Shown one piece after another: positions 35,169-46,432 of a stretch of 64,000 bases of DNA. Origin of the DNA: Nepenthes gracilis (taxonomy: Eukaryota; Streptophyta; Magnoliopsida; Caryophyllales; Nepenthaceae); the NCBI GenBank assembly GCA_033239525.1, contig BSYO01000013.1:5604501-5668500 (forward strand). Reading direction: 5' to 3'. Under the pieces are notes generated by a model that ran no database searches, was not told the DNA's origin, and worked only from the letters and a program-made list of their open reading frames with translations. The stretch's first letter is position 1, and the number at the start of each line of letters is the position of its first letter. Both the position numbers and the translations under genes were made by a program.

Positions 35169-38100
35169 GTATGTATGAAAGGCCTAGGACATTGTGCAGT
35201 TGCGAAATGTGGCAGTCCAGTGAAAAAATTGGTTAATGTTATGTTATGGTATATATTTATTATATCTTTCCTTTTGTTATAACCTGCGGGATGCATGAAG
35301 AGTCTCATGCCGTTCCTTGTCTGCTTTAAGTAAAGCGTCTTCAGATTTCAACTACTGAGAATAAGTTCTCTCTTGACAAATCATTTTTGTAAATTGTTTA
35401 TAATTCAAGGCATTCTAGTTATTCGAAAACATGTTTTAGAAAATTTTGTAGCCTAATACACTAGGATTGAATTCTTCCTTATTCAACAGAGCTTTTGGAT
35501 TATTTATTTCCTTTGATGTGGGAATCTTGATATTATTATTCTCAGAAGTGGAATGTGATCATAACTGAGGATAGGCTGTAGCATTTGAATGTCCCATATT
35601 CTTGCATATATGTGCTGCTAATCAATCAAATTTTCCAGGTAAAGCCATGGCTGTGGCCGTGAAACCTGCAGTTGAAGTTACTCCTACTGTAAAACCTTTG
35701 ATGAAGGAGAAACGAGTAGTTGTGACAGGAATGGGTGTGGTGACTCCACTTGGTCATGACCCAAATGTCTTCTACAGAAATTTGCTTGAGGGTGCCACGG
35801 GTATTAGTGAGATAGAGACTTTTGATTGTGCTAGTTTCCCAACGGTACAATATATCTACATCTGTCCTGTATGATAGTGAGGGAGGTTTGTTTTGAGAAG
35901 TTTCTTGTCTTGTATTTATTTCAATATTCTTTGTACAGAGAATCGCTGGAGAGATCAAGTCCTTCTCAACGGATGGATGGATCACACCAAAACTCTCAAA
36001 GAGGATGGACAAATTCATGCTCTACATGCTTACCGCTGGCAAGAAAGCATTGGCTGATGGAGGAATCCCAGAAGATTCGATGAATGAAATTGATAAAACA
36101 AGATGTGGAGTTCTGATTGGCTCTGCAATGGGTGGGATGAAGGTAACTTTGGGGATCCGTTGGGAAATATTGTTACTATGGGCTTCTATTAGTTTTGATT
36201 GTGAATCCAATTTAGAACATGTCTGTTAGTATAACACCGTTCTTGGGTCTTCACATAACAGCTTAAGCTTTTGATTCTGTTGATTTTTTGGGCATGATAT
36301 TATAGTCTTGTTGATCAAATGATCACAAGTTCGATTCCTGAAAGCCATATAATTATTTCTCAACACATGGATGGCGTGGGCTTGTACATAATCCATGCTT
36401 TCAGCCAAGAAAGGGCATTCACATGAGGGTGTGTTAGTAGAAAACGTCACCAGACAACCTAAGCTTTTAGGTTTGTATGTTTCTTGATAAAGTCTAAGGG
36501 TAAGCCATCCATGTGTAAACAGATCTTTTGTGTTCAGCATAATGTGTGTTTTCCCTGTTGGTTGATTCCGAGGAAACTTTCCTGCCCGCTCGCTGGAGAT
36601 AGGTCCTTTCTCTTCCAAACATGAGGCCAAGATCAAGTTACCCAATCTCCCTCGTTTTTTTCTATTCTTAAGAGATGAAAAGCACTTAAAGCATGCTCGG
36701 TGTGCTAGCTGTTTTGCATACCTACATGAGATCTGCATGGCCTACCAGATTCGTAGGAAATTACTAATCTGTTTTTTCCCTTAATGCTAGAATGATGATT
36801 TATTCATTGTAAACTGAGCAGGTCTTCAATGATGGGATAGAAGCTCTCCGTGTCTCTTATAAGAAGATGAATCCTTTTTGTGTACCTTTTGCTACGACAA
36901 ACATGGGTTCTGCTATTCTTGCTATGGATTTGGTCAGTTCTGATTTACTGAGGCAAGATTTAAGTTTATTCTCTCAATGATGCTGGCCTCTTGACTGCCT
37001 GAATTTGCTAAATTGTAGGGATGGATGGGCCCAAACTATTCAATCTCTACTGCTTGTGCCACAAGCAACTTCTGTATATTAAATGCAGCAAATCATATAA
37101 TCAGAGGTGAAGCTGTGAGTAATCTTGCATGCTTTGCTTACAGGCTGTTGAAATTTAGTCTCTCTAATTAGATGGATCTGACCCCAGGATGTGGCAACCA
37201 GTGTGAAGAAGCCCATCATTTCAATTGGTATTTTGCACAAAAAGAAGCTGAGATAATAAATCCAGCGTTTTACTAAGATTTCAAATAGTTGTCTCGAATG
37301 CTTTTTGATTATTTCTCTTAATTTTACTGGGGAAAATGTAGGATATGATGCTTTGTGGTGGCTCAGATGCAACAATAATACCTATTGGTATACAATTTCA
37401 ACATCTCATATAATACCTAAAAGATTGATGCGTAGTGTTATTTTGTAGTTTATATCCTGACTACTGATCCATTAACTCTTGGTACAGGCTTGGGAGGTTT
37501 TGTGGCTTGTAGGGCACTTTCACAGAGGAATAATGATCCTGCCAAAGCTTCACGTCCTTGGGATAGTGTACGACAATTAAGCCTGGCATTTTGTTGTTTC
37601 GTCTGAAAGAAAGCTGTTCCATGTCTTCTTTCCCTTCCCCTCTTTCCTTTCATTTCTGACAATGTGTATTAGGACTTTTATCAATCTATTGAAGTATGGC
37701 ACCTTCACTAGCTAAGAAGCTTAGACACTGGCTTGAGACACATACATGACATGACATCAACCCGCTTAGACATTATTTTTTAAGAAATGAGAACACATAC
37801 GATGATTGCAATCTATAGTTGTGAGTTGTTTTCTCATTTGCTGTAAGGCTTTCAAAAGAATTGACTTGGTTTTCTCCTTAGCATCGAAACTCGCTATGAT
37901 GAATATGATAAGCATAGGCTCAAAAAGACTTTCTAAACCCCCCTGCCAAGTGATCAAGTATCGGCCTCTTCAGCCATCCATCTAGATTGCAACTAGCAAC
38001 TATGGGACCCATTAATTGAAATCTATACTTATTTATTGATATGAGACTATAATTATTCAACAATGCTATTATACATTAAATTGTTAATTGAAAAATATAT

Positions 38101-41100
38101 ATTTCTTGTTTTATCACCAACAAAAAAACTAAGAGTCGTAAGTCTTTTGCCTAGCCGAGGGCTCATTGGTCTTCATTTTGATTTTGGAAATTGAGATTCA
38201 AATTTATTCTTTTCGAATTCAAGTTTGCAAGTGAATCTATATAAAAGAGTTATTATATAACATACTTTACATAATGGCAAAAGAAAAAAAGATAATAGGG
38301 TCTAGATTTTTTATTATTTTTAAATTACCAAATGGCTCCAATTTTCTTTAGTTTATTAAGAATTCCATTTTTTTAAAAAAAATTATACAATAGTCTAACA
38401 TGCCCAAAATGTGTTGGAGTCAAGAAAAAAAAAAGAAATAAGAAAAAAAAGAAAAGGAGTTTGACTGTTGGGATCAGTTCGAATGCTACTTGAAGTTCAC
38501 CACGAATAAGAGTCTTCGAAATACTCGGAAACATGTCGGATAGCTTGGGAGAAGCGTCAGCTCTTCTTAAGTCACTGGACAAATTGATCTTGGAAGTTGG
38601 AACTTTGATACTTGAAAATTTTCTCAGAGTTCATTTTTATTAGATGTTTCATTAGTGGTCACAACAACATATTGGTTTCATGCATTTTTCCTGACATGAA
38701 TTTCTCTGACTTTTCATTTGGTTTTATTTTGCCACAGAGCCGTGATGGATTTGTTATGGGAGAAGGAGCTGGAGTTCTGCTTTTAGAAGAACTGGAACAT
38801 GCTTTGGTATTATGGTGCTTTTGATTATTTCTTGTTGAAAAATGAATTAATATGACAAAATAATTGCCTTCTCATTGGATGATTTCATTCTAATTCTGCA
38901 GAGAAGAGGTGCAAACATCTATGCAGAATTTCTGGGTGGAAGCATTACTTGTGATGCCTATCACATGACGGAGCCTCACCCTGAAGGTATTTTACTAGTT
39001 TTTTTGTGAAGCACATGATCTATGCTGGTCTGTGTTCTTTTATTTGAAGTCAACTCTCTAGTTTTATTCGAAATTCCAAGTTTGTTTTGATCATCACAAG
39101 TTGGTAATACACCAGAAACAAAAGAGGAAACCAAAGAATCACAAGAAATTCTCCATAACTCATTCCCGATCTACATAGGGTGCCTTAAAATTTACCGAAT
39201 GGGTTATATTAGCGTAGAATGCCAAAAGAAATTAAAGACAAATTCTTTCCTATGAAAAAATGAAGAAAATGGAAAGCAAACAAAAAGGTTCATAATATTA
39301 TTATACACCTATGCATTTTTTTCAGCGAATAGAATGAAACAAATTCATTATCTATTTATTGAATATATGTGAGCTTTGCTTTTACATTGAAGGGTAAACG
39401 GAACTATAGCAATTTTCCATGTTAATCATGGTGTGCATGTGCCATGTATGCTTGCCGATTGCATGTGCATCACACTTCTGAATTGGTAGAACCACTTCTG
39501 AATTGGTAGAACCACTTCCGTGCTTCATTTGTGAGACCTATTACACTTTTATTGCTCCAGAATGGATCAAAGAACTAAAGATGTTTTCAATGTTGATAGC
39601 CATGTACTAAATAGATGGGAGGTCCTGATACCTATTTCATTTTCAACTTGAGTCCCGATTCAAGGACAATATCACATTTGAATGTTGACAAGGCCGGACC
39701 TCATGGAATAAGGCTTGAGCCCTGAGGACCTGTCTTTTGATCAAATATTCTCAAATGGCTAAGATTTGCTCACAGGCCTTAGGTTTTATATAGTCTTAAC
39801 TGGATATAGTCATTTGGTCATGCCTTAGGAATTTTTAGATTCCATTAGCTTCAATTGCTTCATTGGAGGAAGAATCAAGAAGGATTCAGTGGCAACTTTT
39901 GAATAGATGTCGTCTGCCAGACTTGAGCCCTTAGTTGCTGGATCGGCAGTAAAGAAAAGAGAACTACAGCTTGAGTCTCTGAGACAATTACTATGCAAAT
40001 AATTCTTCCAATGAACACACAATAAGTTATAGAAAATGGTGGTGGAATATCAGGCTTTTTACCTAGTCACTTCTCATGGAGTTGATCAGGTTATATGTAT
40101 GGAAACTAGTAATATCAATTCTTAGGATTTTGTGTTAATTATTGCTTACATGTTGCAAAACTATTTTACATGTTTAGAAAAGCAAAATAGTCAAATGGTC
40201 TAGTGTGGCCAAGTTTATACTTATTGTGCTTTTACCTCTGCCTTGGAAAAAGGAGCTGGTGTCATTCTTTGCATAGAGAAGGCATTAGCTGATGCTGGGT
40301 TATCCAGGGAAGACATCAATTACATAAATGCGCATGCCACATCAACACCTATGGGTGACCTTAAAGAGTACCAGGCTCTAATTCACTGCTTTGGCCATAA
40401 TCCTGAGGTAACTTGACTGCATATGTGCACCTTCTTTGATATAAAAATTGCGGCCCAATACATAAGATTCGAATGTAAAGGGCAGTCCAGTGCATGAGGT
40501 TCCAACTATATGCAGGATATGGTGAAGGGTTGACTACTTTTGGGTCTGTTGCGCACAATCATACCTTTCATTATTATTCAAGAGGAGGTGTCTATGATTT
40601 AAACGTTTGACCTGGTGATACCTCTGTTATTGTGCCAAGACTCTCCTTCATTGAGAGGGTTGACGTATACGCTATAGGTACAAATATCGACCGATATTGA
40701 TATATATTGGTATCGGGGGAGCTTGATATTAATATTTTCTGATCCCGTGACAATATCGCGATATATTATTGTATTGGTGATATATTGTGATATAACGGCC
40801 AATACAACCTTGTCAATTTACTATTCTTTGAAAATGTTTTCTTTTCGATATTATCCGAATCGATACAGACTGTTCAATATATCTGATACTGATATGGATT
40901 GCCCAATATATCTGATAACAATACCGGTATTTTCATCCATAGTATATGCCTTTTTCCTATGTTATAGAGAGGTTGCTTTTGTGGTTTGAACTCGTAATGT
41001 TCATAACCTTATTGAATTATTAATTATTATCTTTTGTGCAGTTGAAAGTAAACTCTTCAAAATCTATGATTGGGCATCTGCTTGGAGCTGCTGGTGCTGT

Positions 41101-42874
41101 GGAAGCTGTTGCAACTGTTCAGGTAATCTTCTAACAGAGCAAAAAGCACCGAGTAGCAAGATTGTGGCATGTGGAAACTATATATTTTTAAACAAATTAG
41201 ACATCTGGTTACGTCCTTGAAGGAACTGTATTCACAGATTTCATTTCTAATTGTTGTATACTTTGATATTCCAAGAGAAAAGCACATAAATACCAGTAAT
41301 AAATGGAACTGTATACCTGTGGTTGATTATCGCTTGTGTATCTAAAAAAGATGACACATTTAGTTCCTGCTTAGACGCCTGATTATCTTGTTAGTTACTG
41401 TTTCGTAGTATGAAAGTTCAGTGACAATAATTTGTTAGGTCGTAGCGATGGTGTGCAAGACTGAATAGTTGAAACTTCTTACTGATCAAAAATTTTTTTA
41501 CTGCTACGATAACAGAGACCACAGTAACTTCCAGGTCTCTGAAAATCAATGGTGAATTGATATGAGAGTCTGAAATAGCTTTAGGGGTAAAGCTTCCAAG
41601 CTGGCCTAACTCTGACTAGTGCAACAATTTTCCATCAATGTGGTCGTCACGATTTATTAGGGTTCATGGATTGATATTTTAATATTGATATTGATCGTAA
41701 CTATATCAGTACTATTAATACATATTACTATCAGACGTCACATAAGTAAAAAAAATTTTCTTATGATCCTATAAAAATGAAGTGTGTTTAATTATATATT
41801 TACATGTTCAAAAAGTTTAAATAAATTTTATCAACAATAAGGTCAGTAGATTTGGTTATTGAAATATATCTAAGAATTTTGATCTATGATGTTTTATATC
41901 TATAAATATGTAGATTTAGGCTTCTTAGAGATTTGTGTATATTTAAAACATGTTAATTTAGACTTTTAAGAGCAATGCAAAGCAAATAAGAAAAAGGGTC
42001 AATAATATTAGTCGATATATGACATTATGTCTCCATATCGGGATCTTTTCAAATATAAAGAAATATCGGGATGTGACTTCTCGATATTTTGTTCCATGGT
42101 ACTTTAGTTGCATACATTTTCTATGATTAAGTTAGACTTTGTAGTGAGTTGTCTCATTTTATTTATGCCAATGGATGCTTCCTGTATTGCTATACCATTA
42201 CTTGGTCAAACTCCAACTCATAGGCAACTTACCTCTTGCTACACTTAGTTTGGATATTGGTTCTCATACTAGGCAATACAGACGGGGTGGATTCATCCAA
42301 ATATCAATCTCGAAAACCCAGATGAAGGCATGGTATGTTTTTCCTCGTCTCCATGTGCACTATTTATATATGAGTTATGATGCCAAAAAGAGAAAAATAT
42401 GAAAAAAGAACCATGTTTTTTTGTTTTTTGTTATTTGGTTTTTTTTTTAAGTGAATCTAGGCAATATAAATCGGCTGAAGGGCATTAACAAGTGAGATTG
42501 TCTCACATTTGCATGGCAATAGTATAGATCATCTAAAATGGTGTGTGAAGCACCTAGTATCGTAGGGTCTGAGAAAAGGTCTGACTATCTTGAGTTCATT
42601 CTAGATAGTTTTACCTTACATTATATAAAAGGCCGTTTTTTCGATTTGAATCCATGATCACCTACTAGATTATGCGGTGACAATTTTATTATTTTATCAA
42701 ATCTTATAACATTAATCATCTCATGTAATGAATCGTCTAATGCTTGATTCAAACCAGGACACAAATGTGCTGGTCGGACCAAAGAAAGAAAGACTAAATA
42801 TAAAGGCGGCATTATCTAATTCTTTTGGGTTCGGCGGTCACAACTCATCTATCATTTTGGCCCCTTACAAGTAG
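34026..42874 (+). CDS. KAS2 (FAB1): 3-oxoacyl-[acyl-carrier-protein] synthase II, chloroplastic (KASII)
   Basis: KASII condenses malonyl-ACP with 16:0-ACP in the plastid to make 18:0-ACP. Thirteen exons: 34026-34410, 35639-35844, 35939-36142, 36822-36932, 37019-37114, 37342-37387, 37488-37567, 38738-38806, 38902-38986, 40253-40407, 41042-41122, 42273-42332, 42758-42874; all GT-AG and in frame, 564 residues. Residues about 1-130 are a Ser/Arg-rich transit region starting '[20 protein letters not shown]', a start characteristic of plant KASII and not KASI. The condensing-enzyme fold begins at '[17 protein letters not shown]'. The triad is Cys315 ('STACATS'), His455 ('NAHATST') and His491 ('[13 protein letters not shown]', Lys486); '[14 protein letters not shown]' closes the protein. 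No damage seen. Start supported by the pyrimidine-rich leader and family N-terminus. Confidence 0.95.
34411..35638 (+). other. KASII intron 1
   Basis: 1.2-kb intron separating the transit-peptide exon from the mature enzyme. It contains T runs (34496-34506, 34664-34680) and an (AT)n(GTAT)n microsatellite. The acceptor is AAATTTTCCAG. Confidence 0.85.
35130..35177. repeat. Compound (AT)n(GTAT)n microsatellite
   Basis: About 25 bases of alternating AT followed by five GTAT units, inside KASII intron 1. Likely length-variable between individuals. Confidence 0.9.
37568..38737 (+). other. KASII intron 7
   Basis: 1.17-kb intron between the '[18 protein letters not shown]' exon and the '[11 protein letters not shown]' exon. 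A/T-rich, with purine runs at 38280-38292 and 38424-38456. No transposon or ORF recognised. Acceptor TTTTGCCACAG. Confidence 0.8.
39473..39512. repeat. 20-bp tandem repeat in KASII intron 9
   Basis: CACTTCTGAATTGGTAGAAC occurs twice back to back, followed by a third start (CACTTCCG). Recent slippage or duplication within the intron (38987-40252), which otherwise has no recognised content. Confidence 0.85.
40478..40650 (-). mobile_element. tRNA-derived SINE (Au-like), antisense, in KASII intron 10
   Basis: Reads GGGCAGTCCAGTGCATGAGG, then GGTGAAGGGTTGACTAC, GGGTCTGTTGCGCACAATC and a GTTTGACCTGGTGATA block. This order is the antisense of a widespread plant SINE with the GGGCAGCCCGGTGCA / GGGTCTATTGTACGCAGCC / GAACCCGTGACCTCCTGGTCAC blocks (from memory, Au-like). 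Pol III A and B boxes lie at the right-hand end on the minus strand and are degenerate. The related copy at 42536 sits in intron 12. Confidence 0.65.
40673..40941. mobile_element. hAT-like MITE, ATATCG-rich family, in KASII intron 10
   Basis: 269 bp flanked by near-identical 8-bp repeats GTATACGC (40665-40672) and GTATATGC (40942-40949), one mismatch. Ends TATAGGTACAAATATCG and, from the right, TATGGATGAAAATACCG. Interior GATATTGGTATCGG and GCGATATATT words match the other copies. It lies 15 bases after a SINE in the same intron. Confidence 0.75.
41123..42272 (+). other. KASII intron 11, with a decayed ATATCG-rich MITE
   Basis: 1.15-kb intron. Its 41667-42098 part begins CATGGATTGATATTTTAATA and ends TCTCGATATTTTGTTCCATG, with GATATTGATATTGATCG and ATATCGGGAT words inside: a longer, decayed member of the local MITE family, without a clear target duplication. 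The splice acceptor is TCATACTAG. Confidence 0.6.
42536..42720 (-). mobile_element. Diverged SINE, antisense, in KASII intron 12
   Basis: Begins AAATGGTGTGTGAAGCACC, continues GGGTCTGAGAAAAGGTCTGA, TTTTACCTTACATTATATAA and GATTTGAATCCATGATCACC, matching in order the antisense blocks of the SINE at 40478. GATTTGAATCC is a decayed B box. No obvious target duplication. Confidence 0.55.
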
Positions 42875-43297
42875 GCAAGCTGCCTCATTCAACCTTCAGC
42901 TCAGCAGGTTGCCGACCACATCAGGTTTACGCCCATTTTCTCCCCCAGATATCAAGTAATTCATGTTCTTGATATTTTTGTATTCTTTCCATTGATATAA
43001 ATGGCTCAAAAGTTTGGTTATTATCCTACAAAGAACCTAGAAATACCATAGAATGCTCATCCATAATATCATAATTCTGATTTGCAGGACGATGGGCTTT
43101 CTACATCTTAGGCTATCAGGCTCGAAGGCCCTCCAGATCTCCTTTTGCTCGAGGGCTTGGCATGTAGCCCGGGAAAGAAGTGTGGGATATCTAACATAAA
43201 TGACAGCACACTGGGGTTACAACGAGAGGTGAAAAAAGAAGAGTGAGTTCATCGCTTTGAACTGGGTATTAAAGGGTACATTACATGTTAATTAAAT
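42875..43297 (+). other. KASII 3' UTR and downstream flank
   Basis: T-rich sequence after the TAG; polyadenylation probably occurs around 42990-43080, given TTCTTGATATTTTTGTATTC and AATATCATAATT elements, but no single signal is decisive. Nothing else recognised. Confidence 0.4.
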
Positions 43298-43450
43298 GGA
43301 TAGTCTGGTGCTTGAAACTCGTGCTACGTACAAGTTTTATGGAAGGGTTGGCGACTTTTTAGTCTATTATATGTGATCTTGTCTTATATTATGTAAGATG
43401 CTTTTTCAATATAAACTCGTGACCATCAGATTATACCATGACAATATCAA
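43298..43450 (-). mobile_element. Diverged SINE, antisense, downstream of KASII
   Basis: Reads GGATAGTCTGGTGCTTGAAA, GGAAGGGTTGGCGACTTTTT, GTGATCTTGTCTTATATT and TAAACTCGTGACCATCAG, the same block order as the SINE at 40478. Confidence 0.55.
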
Positions 43451-43620
43451 TGGTGCATGGAGGTTCTCCTTTGGAGGTTTAAAAAATGGTTGAATCACTT
43501 TGAATCTATTGGACGTAGTTTTACCTTAAACTGTTATTACGAAATAGACTGATTTTACGACCTAGCTTTTAATCATCAGATTGCACAATAATGATTTTAT
43601 TGTTGTGTCAATTATCTCTT
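43451..43620 (-). mobile_element. Diverged SINE, antisense, adjacent second copy
   Basis: Reads GGTGCATGGAGGTTCTCC, AAATGGTTGAATCACTTTGA, TAGTTTTACCTTAAACTG and GCTTTTAATCATCAGATTGC, again in SINE block order. It abuts the previous copy in the same orientation. Confidence 0.5.
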
Positions 43621-44170
43621 TAGCCAGATTTTGCATGGTATGAAGGTCATGGAAGAAGAGAAGAATTGAAAGAACCTTATGGGGAACAGCTTCATCTAAT
43701 ACACTCTGGGCACAGGTCAACAAATGGAAGAATCCCGTCGACTGTCTATTACCTTTGTCTAATCTTTTTTTATTTTTTAAAATACTATAATCTGAGGTAC
43801 CCTTTTGCCTTAAACAGGCTATGCATAATTGATATGTCTCATTAATTATTAAATTACAAATAATTTACCACTAAATTGGTCATAATTAATTAAGGAACTC
43901 ACATCATTTTGTTATGGTCCGCATTTATTATTACATTGGTTTAGCAATGTTGACTGATTTGTAAAAATCTATCAAATATACACAGGAAAAAATTCAGAAG
44001 GGTATTTTCAGAAGTTTTTGGATAATAATTTGCAAAAAATTGCAATAAGAATAAAATCAGTAATTAAATAAAAAATAAAATACTTTGGATAAGACCCATG
44101 AAAACGTGACACAAACACTATTAGAAGTAGTTTTCTCGAATCACATTTTTCATATTTTTACTTATACATA
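43621..44170. other. Intergenic stretch
   Basis: AT-rich, with no supported gene or repeat. Confidence 0.3.
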
Positions 44171-45278
44171 TGATAGGATCCGGTGACACCATGGGCTGAT
44201 TCAACCTCAGGCCCAATTATCATCACGACAAGGGGCTCAATGGGAAACGGACAAAGTTTCAAAAAGGAGACCAATTCAACCTAACCCAAACATTATTACA
44301 GCAACTAAGATAAAGCCCAAGAAGCAATGAGCCAAAAAGACGGGTGTTATCACCTCAACTAATACGTAGTCAGACAGACCAATCCGGAAGTCTTTCAACC
44401 AGGTAACCAACAGAGCAATTAAAGTATTCGTTTGTGGTGATCAAAGCACGCACGGCCTCCACTCTGAAGTAAGGTGACACCTAATTAAGGTGGCTCTTGT
44501 CACGCCCTAGTGGCCAACGAACCTAAAAACAACACCTGTCACAAACCTTCACGTTAAATTATTCCCCACGAAGCATTACAAATAACCATTACCACTACAA
44601 GGCTGGGGTCCCGGCCAGAGTAACATCAAAGAGTACTAATCAAGCCCTCAAAGTCCTCTTCGGCACAAGGAATAGCTGTCAACCCCTAGGGTGTAAAGGG
44701 AGAACCAAGCTTTTCTCTTCAGATACAACCTCTTCCTTCTCCATCCCTAGTAACCCACTCCACAAATGCATCCTCAGTGAACATTTACTAAGTGTATTAT
44801 TAGTGAGTCACTCCGCGAGTACATCTCTAGTTAGTAAGCTACTTATCAAGTACACCTCTAGTCAATGAGCCACCTACGCCATGTACCTTTAGTGAGCCAT
44901 TCAGCGAGTGCAACCTCAATGAACCGCCGACCGCGTGTACCCAAGTAGGAGCCCAAGCCTACATTTCTCTAAGCTGCTCCCTACTGAACACACTACAAGA
45001 GCCCGATCCTTCTCTCACACCCCCTCCATTTTTACAACATTACATTCTTTCACATTCTCCTTATATATTTCTATCTTCTTGAGAAAGATTACTGACTTGA
45101 ATATTGAGAGTAAATTGAGGAATAAGTTCTGCCAATCTTCTAACCTCTTATTTGTAATTTGTAGTACACAGGTTCCCAATTAGTAAAAACGGAGATCGAA
45201 CTTGTTCCAATTCGACCTGCAACGGGAGATTGAGTAGCTTACTAATCTGTACCACAACCTGAATACCGATGATGCATC
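44171..45278 (+). mobile_element. LTR-like segment, probably gypsy solo LTR
   Basis: Runs from TGATAGGATCCGGTGACACC to about CCGATGATGCATCA. Sequence 45070-45110 ('AGAAAGATTACTGACTTGAA') resembles the ACTGACTTGAGCGTCGGAG block near the 3' end of many Ty3/gypsy LTRs, and the upstream 'TACATTCTTTCACATTCTCC' and 'TATATATTTC' could be the LTR promoter. No coding sequence. A minisatellite occupies 44746-44940. The ends and target duplication could not be fixed, so boundaries are approximate. Confidence 0.5.
44746..44940 (+). repeat. Degenerate 25-31-bp minisatellite inside the LTR
   Basis: About seven imperfect units of the form AGTGAGCCACYCCGCGAGTACACCTCT follow one another (for example AGTGAGTCACTCCGCGAG at 44801, AGTCAATGAGCCACCTACGC at 44857, AGTGAGCCATTCAGCGAG at 44890). 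Units vary in length and sequence, indicating an old array. Confidence 0.7.
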
Positions 45279-45447
45279 AAGATATTCATATTTATACACA
45301 TTTCCTATAAGCCATAAAAATAAAATATAAAAATAAAAACACAAATTCAAGCTAGAGAAAATATAAGAAAGCTGAGGGTTTTGATAATTTTTTAAAATAT
45401 TTAATTACTTTTCCTCCAATGGAAAATCTTAAGAGCCGTACAAATCC

Positions 45448-46056
45448 CTAGGGCTTTCCACGAGACGCATCAAGCCGATTGATCAGATACAATGCGTTGC
45501 TCGTCACCTTTGCCACATTCTTAATCCTCCGCCGCACATCCGTCTTGATCACCTTAAGATCACTGTCGCTACCACCACCACGGATCTCACCGATGCCGTC
45601 AAGGCAAGTGTCCTCGTCCGTCAAGGCGGCGCTGACCCACGTCTCCGCATTGTTCATCCGCCACCGAAAGGACCCCGATCTGAGCTGCCCCAGCTCCTTC
45701 AGAGTGTCGCTCAGCTCCGCCGCGGAGTCCGACAGCTGCTCCAGACAGTCTCTCAGCGCCGCCTTCGCCTTCTTGCTTCCCCACTTCTGGGCCTTCACCT
45801 GGGCCAGATACTTGGACGTCTTGCGGGCCCGGTTGTGGCTCACTGATACGGCCTTTCGGGCCAGGTCGTACGGGGTTCGAGCCGGTCCAGGGTACGCCGA
45901 CAGGGTTCGGATGCAGACTTTGGGGTAGCTAGCATGGATGCACGATGAACGGACGAGATTTTCCGGCGCTCTGGACTTCTGTGCGCCGGCATCGCAGGCG
46001 ACGAGTAAGAGAACGACGAAAGAAAAGATGAGGAAGGATGACCGAACTGAAGCCAT
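45448..46056 (-). CDS. Pectin methylesterase/invertase inhibitor-like protein (PMEI family)
   Basis: Intronless, 202 residues. A signal peptide (1 to about 24, 'FLIFSFVVLLLVACDAGA') directs secretion. The mature part has the PMEI four-helix layout: Cys39 and Cys48 in the N-terminal hairpin ('SSCIHASYPKVCI'), Cys104 ('LRDCLEQL') and Cys151 ('DEDTCLDG'), which pair as two disulfides in the family, plus 'AETWVSAALTDEDTC'. Length is normal. Such proteins inhibit pectin methylesterases or invertases in the apoplast; sequence alone does not separate the two, and some members have neither activity. The start at 46056 puts the signal peptide first; an upstream in-frame ATG (46224) would add 56 residues translated from a CT repeat and is rejected. 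Very basic protein (many Arg/Lys). No damage seen. Confidence 0.9.
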   Translation of the reverse strand: MASVRSSFLIFSFVVLLLVACDAGAQKSRAPENLVRSSCIHASYPKVCIRTLSAYPGPARTPYDLARKAVSVSHNRARKTSKYLAQVKAQKWGSKKAKAALRDCLEQLSDSAAELSDTLKELGQLRSGSFRWRMNNAETWVSAALTDEDTCLDGIGEIRGGGSDSDLKVIKTDVRRRIKNVAKVTSNALYLINRLDASRGKP

Positions 46057-46116
46057 ACTGCTGGGCGCTGCCACTTCCTGCTCAGGGAAGTGGTCACTTA
46101 TAATGGAGGCGGGGAA

Positions 46117-46118
<2 letters not shown>

Positions 46119-46155
<37 letters not shown>
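46119..46155 (-). repeat. (GA)n/(CT)n microsatellite in the PMEI leader
   Basis: About 18 GA units on the plus strand, CT in the mRNA sense, 63-100 bases upstream of the PMEI start. CT tracts are common in plant 5' UTRs and can affect expression; here that is inference. The tract falls in frame with an upstream ATG and would encode a Ser-Leu run. Confidence 0.9.
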
Positions 46156-46159
<4 letters not shown>

Positions 46160-46432
46160 GAACTTAAATGGGCTCTCTGTTTAGATTTATTACCAATTTG
46201 CCATCTCATTATTTCGGCCAACATCCACTTTTCTCGGACCCTCTAAGCGGTGCTTCGACTGCCAGTTGAATGTACGACGGAGGTCATTTCCCGGAGGACG
46301 ACCGGTTGGCAGGCAGTAAATGCGCCGGTGAGAAACGCTGAAGGGGTACGGCTTGCATTTATGCACCTGAAGGAAGGCGTTTGGAAGTTATTACGGATAC
46401 GAAAATTGAATTGAATGTGTCTCGTCTCAATT

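Noticed and set aside
35626..36738. Minus-strand ORFs of 130 and 170 codons within KASII
   Set aside because: The first is the shadow of KASII exons 2-3, the second falls in intron 3; neither has protein-like features.
45479..45928. 149-codon plus-strand ORF over the PMEI gene
   Set aside because: It is the antisense shadow of the PMEI coding sequence; its composition (Ser/Arg-rich) reflects the reverse frame, and the minus strand has the signal peptide and four conserved cysteines.
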